From positions 1 to 64,000 of the forward strand of contig JAUKUA010000004.1 of the NCBI GenBank assembly GCA_030549175.1: 64,000 nucleotides of DNA. Direction: 5' to 3'. This DNA is from Lasiosphaeris hirsuta (Eukaryota; Ascomycota; Sordariomycetes; Sordariales; Lasiosphaeriaceae). The position numbers and the translations under genes were made by a program. The notes beneath the pieces are model-generated. The model ran no database searches and was not told the origin of the DNA. It saw only the letters and a program-made list of their open reading frames with translations. Shown here in pieces: positions 58,310-64,000 of this stretch. Within the stretch, counting starts at the first letter, position 1, and every line of letters starts with the position of its first letter.

Positions 58310-60591
58310 TCAGTGCGCAACAACCTTCCCCTCAACCCAATCAATGTCAGTCTTGGGCTTCCCCTCCTCACCAAGTCCAATCTCCTGAGCCGTCACAAAC
58401 AACCGATCATCCTTCCCCTCATTCCCGCAAACAGAAAACTTTCTCACCTTTGCATTCCCAGCCCCGTTCACCATCCCATTCTCCAACTTCTTCGCTGGCG
58501 GCGGCGCTACAACATCCGCCTCGGTCCCGGCAACGGCACTGAGCAAATGCGGCACGGCCGTCTCCAACACGGCCGGCGCAACACTGAGCACCGCGGGCCC
58601 GATGACCTGCACCGTCTTCAACAACCCATCAAAGAACCCCTCCTGCCTCGCGCCATCCGCCCCTCCCAAAATCACACTCTCCTTCAGCGCTTCCTTATCC
58701 GCCTCTACCACGGCCTGCAGCGCACACTCGGCAACGACGGCTCGATGCGCCAACAACGCCGCCGCCTTCTCATCCGACACCACCCCTCGTCCGTCATCGA
58801 CCAGCGCCGCCTCGGTCCCTGACCCCTTCTTGGACAGGATTTCATCAATCTTCTCCAAGCCCGCCCTCGCGCTCGTCAGCAGCACCGGCTTGGCCACTGA
58901 AAGCCCCTTGGACAGAAACGAGCTGATGTCCCCAAAGAAGCTCTCCGTCTCGGCGGTGCCGGTGGCTCTCTTGATCGGCACCTCCCCGGCCGTCTTGATC
59001 AGGTCGTCGGCGTTGCTGTCACCGGTCGACATGCCGCCCTCGTGGTGGCTGATGGGCAGCTGCGCAGCACCGCCCGCCCACTGCGCCTCCTTCTTAACGA
59101 GGCCCTCGGTGGTGGCGAGGCGCAGGCCGGCCTGAGACAGGAGGGGGACCATCTGCCTGCCGAGCTTGTCGGCGTGGGCGCGCGTGAAGCCGGACCCGGT
59201 GTACTTGTTGCGGATGGCGCCGAGCAGTTTCTCCGAGGCGGGGCTGCGCTCCATGCGCAGGACCGCTTGCAGGGCCGACTCGGCGAGGACGGCGCGCTCG
59301 GCTGTGCCCGGGACGAGCGAGATGGGCGTGCCGGCGGGGGTTTCGCCGGCGAGGAGGGACTCGGAAACTGCCTTGGCGAGCGCGCCGAGGGCGATGCCGC
59401 CGATTGCCGAGACGGGCGCGCCCAGGGGCCCGAGGAGGGGCGAGACGAAGGGGAGGGTGGCCTGGGCGACAGGGGTGACGACGCGGCCAATGTTTTTGAG
59501 GATGTCCAAGAAGCCTTCGGTGTTGGTGTCGGTTCTGAGGAAGGATTCGGTCGAGGAGAGGAGGGTGGAGATGGGGAGGGAGGTGATGGAGGGTATGGCT
59601 GGGTCGGGCGTGGTGAGGGAGGTCAGAAAGGTGGCGTAGGATACGCCGTAGGGGCCGCCGATGACGCTGGCCGAGTTGCGCGGGGTCTCGCCGTAGCAGT
59701 GGGTGCCGATGACGGTCAGGCCGCTGCGGTCGCGTTGGAGGACGGGCGAGCCGGATTGGCCCTTGAAGGTCGAGATGGTGTACGAGAGCATGTTGTAGGG
59801 GTTCTTTTCAAGGTTGTACGTATTAGATTCCATCAATTCGTACATCTCGGCGCCCTTTTCGCTGTCGACGTCCTTGTCGCCCGGGTAGCCGACGATGCCG
59901 AGCATCACGTCGGGTTGGGCGAGGGGGGTGTCCTTGTAGGTGAAGAGGCGGAGATTGCCGGTGAAGGCTTTGTCGAGGCGCACGAATGCGACGTCGCCGC
60001 GGCGGTTGCCAGAGGTCACCCACTCAACGGTGGTGGCGACGCTGGCTGCCTTGCGTTGCTGGACTCCTCCGGTGTCGACCGACTTCTTGCCGCTGTAGCC
60101 GATGAAGACCTTCATCTCAGTCACGCGGCCGAGACCCTTCTTACTTTCGTGGTTGATGTCAAAGACACAGTGGCCGGCCGTGATCAAGGTGTCGGCGGAG
60201 ACGAGGTAACCGGTGCCGATGCTGTTATCGGCGTTAATGGAGGCTGATTCTTGTGGTTGTAGGGAAGAATACGTACGCGTAGCGCTTGTCGTCGGGGCCC
60301 ATGCCCTCGTAGCGCATGATGAGCTTGACAATGGCTTGGTTGGTCTTGTCAGCGGTGAAGACGATTAGCGGAAGGGGGCCACCTACAGCGGTACTTCCCA
60401 CCATCCGCAAAATCACCAGCAAACACGGGGAGACGGTTATCGGGGACGAATACACCCTCGCCGGTAGGCCAGTTGCCCGGGAGGTACGTCTCCGTCAGGC
60501 TAGGAGAACCAAGCTTGGGTGTCTCAATGCCCACTTTCCAACTGGCACCGACGACGCCAAAGGCGGAGAGAATTTTGTCAGCAGAAGGCAT
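58310..60591 (-). CDS. Trypsin-like serine protease with hydrophobic repeat-bearing tail
   Basis: On the minus strand exon 1 (60387-60591) starts MPSADKILSAFGVVGASWKV and ends GGKYR. A 52-base intron follows, then IVKLIMRYEGMGPDDKRYA. The main exon runs 58310 to about 60243. The protease domain has VSADTLITAGHCVFD (His), RRGDVAFVRL (Asp), GIVGYPGDKD and FKGQSGSPVL (Ser), i.e. an S1/V8-like triad. No signal peptide is obvious, so it may act inside the cell. A tail of about 400 residues holds three similar modules: EGFLDILKNIGRVVTPVAQA (about 59525), ESFFGDISSFLSKGLSVAKP (about 58950), EGFFDGLLKTVQVIGPAVLS (about 58645). It also has a twice-used ESALQAV/ECALQAV helix. Between the second block and the main exon the frame changes within 33 bases (60244-60276): either an unrecognised splice or a one-base indel. 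Confidence 0.78.
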
Positions 60592-62189
60592 AGTGTTGGA
60601 TGTTTAGGTAAAGACAACTTTTGAAGTGGACTCGAAGTGAGTAGAAGTGGGACTGAGTAGGAAGGAGTGGATGGATGGATGGATGAAAACGGTAGAAGGG
60701 AGCTCTGCGATATTGGTGTGCGTAGACAAAAGAGGCTGCTGTTTTGTTTGTCTGAGGAAGTCAAAAACCCAGGGAAATTTACAATTATTTACACCTTTTG
60801 CGATCATCCATCTCTGTAGAAAGCCTCGGCGAGTTGGAAATACTATGCCACCACACCGGCCGTACTTCAGCTCCGGGGTCACTCGCATCTCCTGCCAGCC
60901 CTCGGGGAAAGTTCAGCTACCCTCGGACCAGTATGGCTGGCATTGTGACGCCATCTTCACACAGTCTCGGCGATGATCATCTCTAAAGATGGACGGGATG
61001 GGAACGCCGTCCTGCCGTCATCTCGCCGTGGCTGGCTGGGTGATGGGAACTTTCCTTGGGGTGGAGAGGTGATGTGAGGCCTTGTCCAACTGACAGTCGA
61101 TGACACTGGTTCCGCTGACGCCTGTGACAATGATCTACCGCCGGAGACACCGCTATCCGAATGTTATCACACCTACCCGAGCCTAGATTTCGCATCTCTC
61201 CTCGGCCAACATGTTGTAGGGCTGGAGTTGGTGATAGCGCCGAGCTTGTGGCTGGCTATTACGGCGACGGTGGTTACACTGCTACGCCTTCTGCCGGGCC
61301 ATGAAGTGTAACGAATTAGGACAACAGCACGATGCGCAGGCGTTGAACGCAAGCAGATGAGGAACATACCCTCCGGTCGGTAGCTCCTTGACCGTCACAT
61401 TGGCTTTCTCAATCGAGAAACTTGACGGGGCTGAGTCATTCGGGGCCGTTCCAGATGCAAGCCATTGCAGCGGCGGCCTACCCGTTCGGGCGAGCTACCG
61501 TCTTTCCCCGCATCGAAAGCGGAACTGGGAGCTGTCGGCAAAGCAAATATACATGGGCACAATGACGGGCAGTGCCAAGCCAAGTGCAGCCCTACGGGAG
61601 CAATTTGCTCAACTCCAGAGCTTGTGTTGTTTCCAGCTACTTGTGTTGGCATTAGCTTGCAGTAAGCTGAGGATGTAAGCAAGCCATCTGCACGTCTTTA
61701 TTGAATGCTGCAACATTATCACGACAGATGGACGTGATTGCAGTCCGCCACAAGATTTAGTGAGGGCTGAAAGAGGCGGATGCCGAAGCGATTAATAGCG
61801 CAAGAGACATGATTGGTATTGGTCTAGGGGGAAGTTTAATGCAACAATTCGCTGCCATCGCCAGAAGGGGGACCCGATACTGAAAACCGTCAGATGGGAC
61901 TTCAGAGCTTAGTCTAGGTAATCAGGTAGCTCCTTTTTTTGTCGGAGGGTTTCCTTACCTTGATTGATTGATGTGAATGAATGAATTGTTTTACGTCTAG
62001 GGTTTTCGCCTTAGGCGACTCGGACGTGCTGTGGCCGAGGGCCCCGACAACAGCTAACTAACGCAAAGAGATCCTACTTCCGAAATCCGAGCCCAGAACA
62101 TATCCCTGATTACCGTTTGAGGGCCTCACCAACCCTCACGACTCTCCCACCTGCTAAGGTACATAAAAACTCTGTAGAGAAAAGCCCCC
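60592..62189. other. Intergenic region
   Basis: It holds the protease promoter, with GGATGGAT repeats at about 60671-60685. Further right nothing is supported. Small open frames at 61388-61682 on both strands are shadows of each other without motifs. Confidence 0.5.
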
Positions 62190-62880
62190 TTTGACAAATG
62201 CTAAGAAAGACGTGTTTCAAACTGCCTCGCGGCCATGGGCCGTCGCCTATTCCGCTTCTTCGTCCTTATCTAGAGTATTTTCTTCACCCTTTTCCAATTC
62301 TTTCTTTGCCGCTATGAACGCCCTGTATACGGCTAGTATCTTCTCCGACCCGGAGGTTAGTATCCGAGGTACCTATACCCCTAGCGGTAGTACCTTCGCT
62401 AATACCGCCGCGTTGTACTTATACTTCAAGAGGTACTTAGGGGCCTTGTTAAGCCTATACTTACTATAGGTACCTTCCCACGTCTCCGGGTCGTGACCTA
62501 TACGCTCGTAGTAAGCCTGGAAGTCCCCGTACCTAGCTCTCTCGGCGAGAAAGGTTACAAGCTATCTCCTTAGGAACCCGAGCTCCCGGGGCCGTTTCTT
62601 CCGGACTTTAACCTTACGGTACTTTAGTTTACCAGGTTCCTACTAGGCCCAGAAGGTCTAAATAGGATTAAAGGTTCCCGGGACGGCTAGGAGCCCGTCT
62701 CTCGTACCGTGGGAATTCTTACCCCTAGTTCTTTTCGAGTATTCTACGTCCCACTTAATATACCACGCGTAGGGACTTCCCTCCGGGGGGCGGTCATAGG
62801 ACTCGTACCTCCTAAGGTACTCGTCATATAACGTACCCGGGGCCCGGGTACTATCCTTACGCCTAACTATAGTTAATAAG
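62190..62880 (-). pseudogene. Degenerate coding relic of unknown family
   Basis: The minus strand has one mostly open frame with strong coding flavour and a few TAG stops: EYLRRYESYDRPPEGSPYAW, YIKWDVEYSKRTRGKNSHGT, DFQAYYERIGHDPETWEGTY, SKYRLNKAPKYLLKYKYNAA and AAKKELEKGEENTLDKDEE. It is TA-rich like the helicase relic at the other end of the window. I do not recognise it. It may be part of a mobile element or a subtelomeric gene family. Confidence 0.5.
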
Positions 62881-63249
62881 ATCGGCGAGATCTAAGCTTC
62901 CTTCTTCGTTATAACTTCAAGGAAGGTTACTTAAGTCCTCCTAACTCTCTAACCCCTACCCGGGACGTAAGTTATTGGAGATAACGGAGCACTTCGAAGA
63001 CATAGATTGTGTGTGGTAGCTGGAACGGCTTGTAAAGGTGGTGAAGTACATGATCCATTTTACTATGAAGAGTGGGAGAGGGTGTGGTCTTATAGTCCTA
63101 TGTAGCTGGTGTGGAATTTCCACATGTGTGGAAAAGTATGTGTAAGATAGAGTGCAAGTGCTATAGCATGTACCAGCGTAGCCGGCATGTACCGAGGCAT
63201 GGAGATGCATAGAAAGGCATAAAAATCTATGTCTATTTTCCACAACCAC
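62881..63249. other. Spacer before the LTR-like repeat
   Basis: Contains small palindromes (for example TTCCACATGTGTGGAA near 63117). No gene. Confidence 0.45.
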
Positions 63250-64000
63250 TGTGACACAGGCCAGCTAGAGTACTAGGGTGTGGTAATCACAAGGTGTGTC
63301 ACCTTCGGCTAGCCGAACTACGGAGCTTTAATCTTACACTTCAACTATACTACAGACTACCTCGGCAGTACTGTTCGTTTAGTTCAGAGCTTTTATATAA
63401 TAGTAAGGAAGTGTTACAACCTGTGCATTGCGTAGCGGGCTACCCAGTGTTAAATGACAGATCGCAAGGCAGAACGCCTAATCGGAAAGGGGATTGATTA
63501 ATTGAAGGCAAGTCTCTCAGACGGGAGGTCACACTCTGTCAAACAGATTGCTGTCACCAGAGTTGGGTAACACTTTGGGGTACAACAGAATGTAATTGCT
63601 TGCGTGAGGAACAGGAATCCTCACGCTCCGAGGTGTCTAACACGTTGGCTACTTATATCTGCTCAAATGAAAGTACCTGTGTACCTTTTGTTGGTGGGGT
63701 CCTTCAGTGATCTATGTGGACTGTGACAGATCGAACAGATCACTCTGTTCGGTCTGTCTGGTCTGTCGCAGACCGCACAGATCGTTCAAGTCACGTGACT
63801 GGTCATGTGATCAACTGACCTGGTCCGTTACAGGAAGTTAACCGTCGTAACGTAAAGTAGTAGATGAAAAGGGAGGTAAATTGATTTAGGGAGGTAGAAC
63901 GATGTTACGGAGGCTAATAGACAATACTTTGTAGTTATAAGTTAGAAGGAAATAGAAAGGTTCATAAGGTTATATTACCCTTTAGCTTTACTAAAGTTTA
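63250..64000 (+). repeat. LTR-like repeat, copy 2 (RIP-mutated, interrupted)
   Basis: Starts TGTGACACAGGCCAG and continues GTGTGGTAATCACAAGG, then a shared CAGAGCTTT block near 63385. After about 400 bases absent from copy 1 (roughly 63425-63832), homology resumes and ends with GGTTCATAAGGTTATATTAC at the window edge. Compared with copy 1, many CA have become TA. A short GTTACA flanks the extra segment on both sides. The element is cut by the window end. Confidence 0.7.

Noticed and set aside
59042..60247. 401-codon open frame on the plus strand
   Set aside because: It is the antisense shadow of the protease gene. It is Gly/Arg/Glu-rich with no motif, while the minus strand has the catalytic triad.
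1..64000. Secondary-metabolite cluster
   Set aside because: No polyketide synthase, NRPS, terpene cyclase or cluster regulator. The SDR and hydrolase are not next to any backbone enzyme.

Overview
The window looks like a subtelomeric or otherwise repeat-rich accessory region of a filamentous ascomycete (Pezizomycotina, probably a Sordariomycete). Genes are split by short GT-AG introns (about 50-85 bp), intact genes are GC-rich, and the stretches between them are AT-rich relics full of TAG/TAA stops. Two copies of one LTR-like repeat (35.9-36.4 kb and 63.25-64.0 kb) differ largely by CA-to-TA changes, which points directly to repeat-induced point mutation (RIP). All splice sites, domain assignments and family names were read by eye; no database search was run.

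Layout. 0-5.2 kb: RIP-destroyed RecQ-type telomere-linked helicase (minus). 5.8-6.5 kb: N-terminal fragment of an NLR-like gene. 6.9-9.5 kb: an SDR (Ayr1-type acyl-DHAP reductase) and a PEBP protein. 10.6-12.2 kb: a broken gene of unknown family. 14.0-17.5 kb: an intact LtrA-like membrane protein and an alpha/beta hydrolase, arranged tail to tail. 18.1-23.3 kb: an ankyrin-like fragment, a multi-exon conserved membrane protein and another relic. 23.4-24.2 kb: a secreted LysM protein. 25.1-25.6 kb: a 509-bp MITE with TA target duplication. 26.4-31.8 kb: two membrane protein genes that share an AGIGV motif split by an intron at the same place. 37.0-41.4 kb: a large NLR (alpha/beta hydrolase, NACHT, ankyrin-like). 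41.7-42.7 kb: a FAR1-like DNA-binding protein. 43.9-44.4 kb: a small secreted cysteine-containing protein. 45.3-46.3 kb: a STAND N-terminal relic. 50.8-51.9 kb: a small hypothetical gene and a deleted relic. 54.3-57.3 kb: a HET-domain relic and a vWA-domain relic, the latter between inverted 182-bp repeats. 58.3-60.6 kb: a trypsin-like protease with a long hydrophobic repeat-bearing tail. 62.2-64.0 kb: a further relic and an LTR-like repeat.

The intact genes do not form an obvious pathway. The common theme is self/non-self recognition and surface interaction: one apparently intact NLR, at least three broken NLR/STAND/HET fragments, a LysM protein, a small secreted protein and a protease with a possible membrane-active tail, all embedded in mobile-element debris. 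This fits a fast-evolving accessory compartment. The two candidates most worth follow-up are the protease with its three hydrophobic modules (58.3-60.6 kb) and the pair of AGIGV membrane genes (26.4-31.8 kb).
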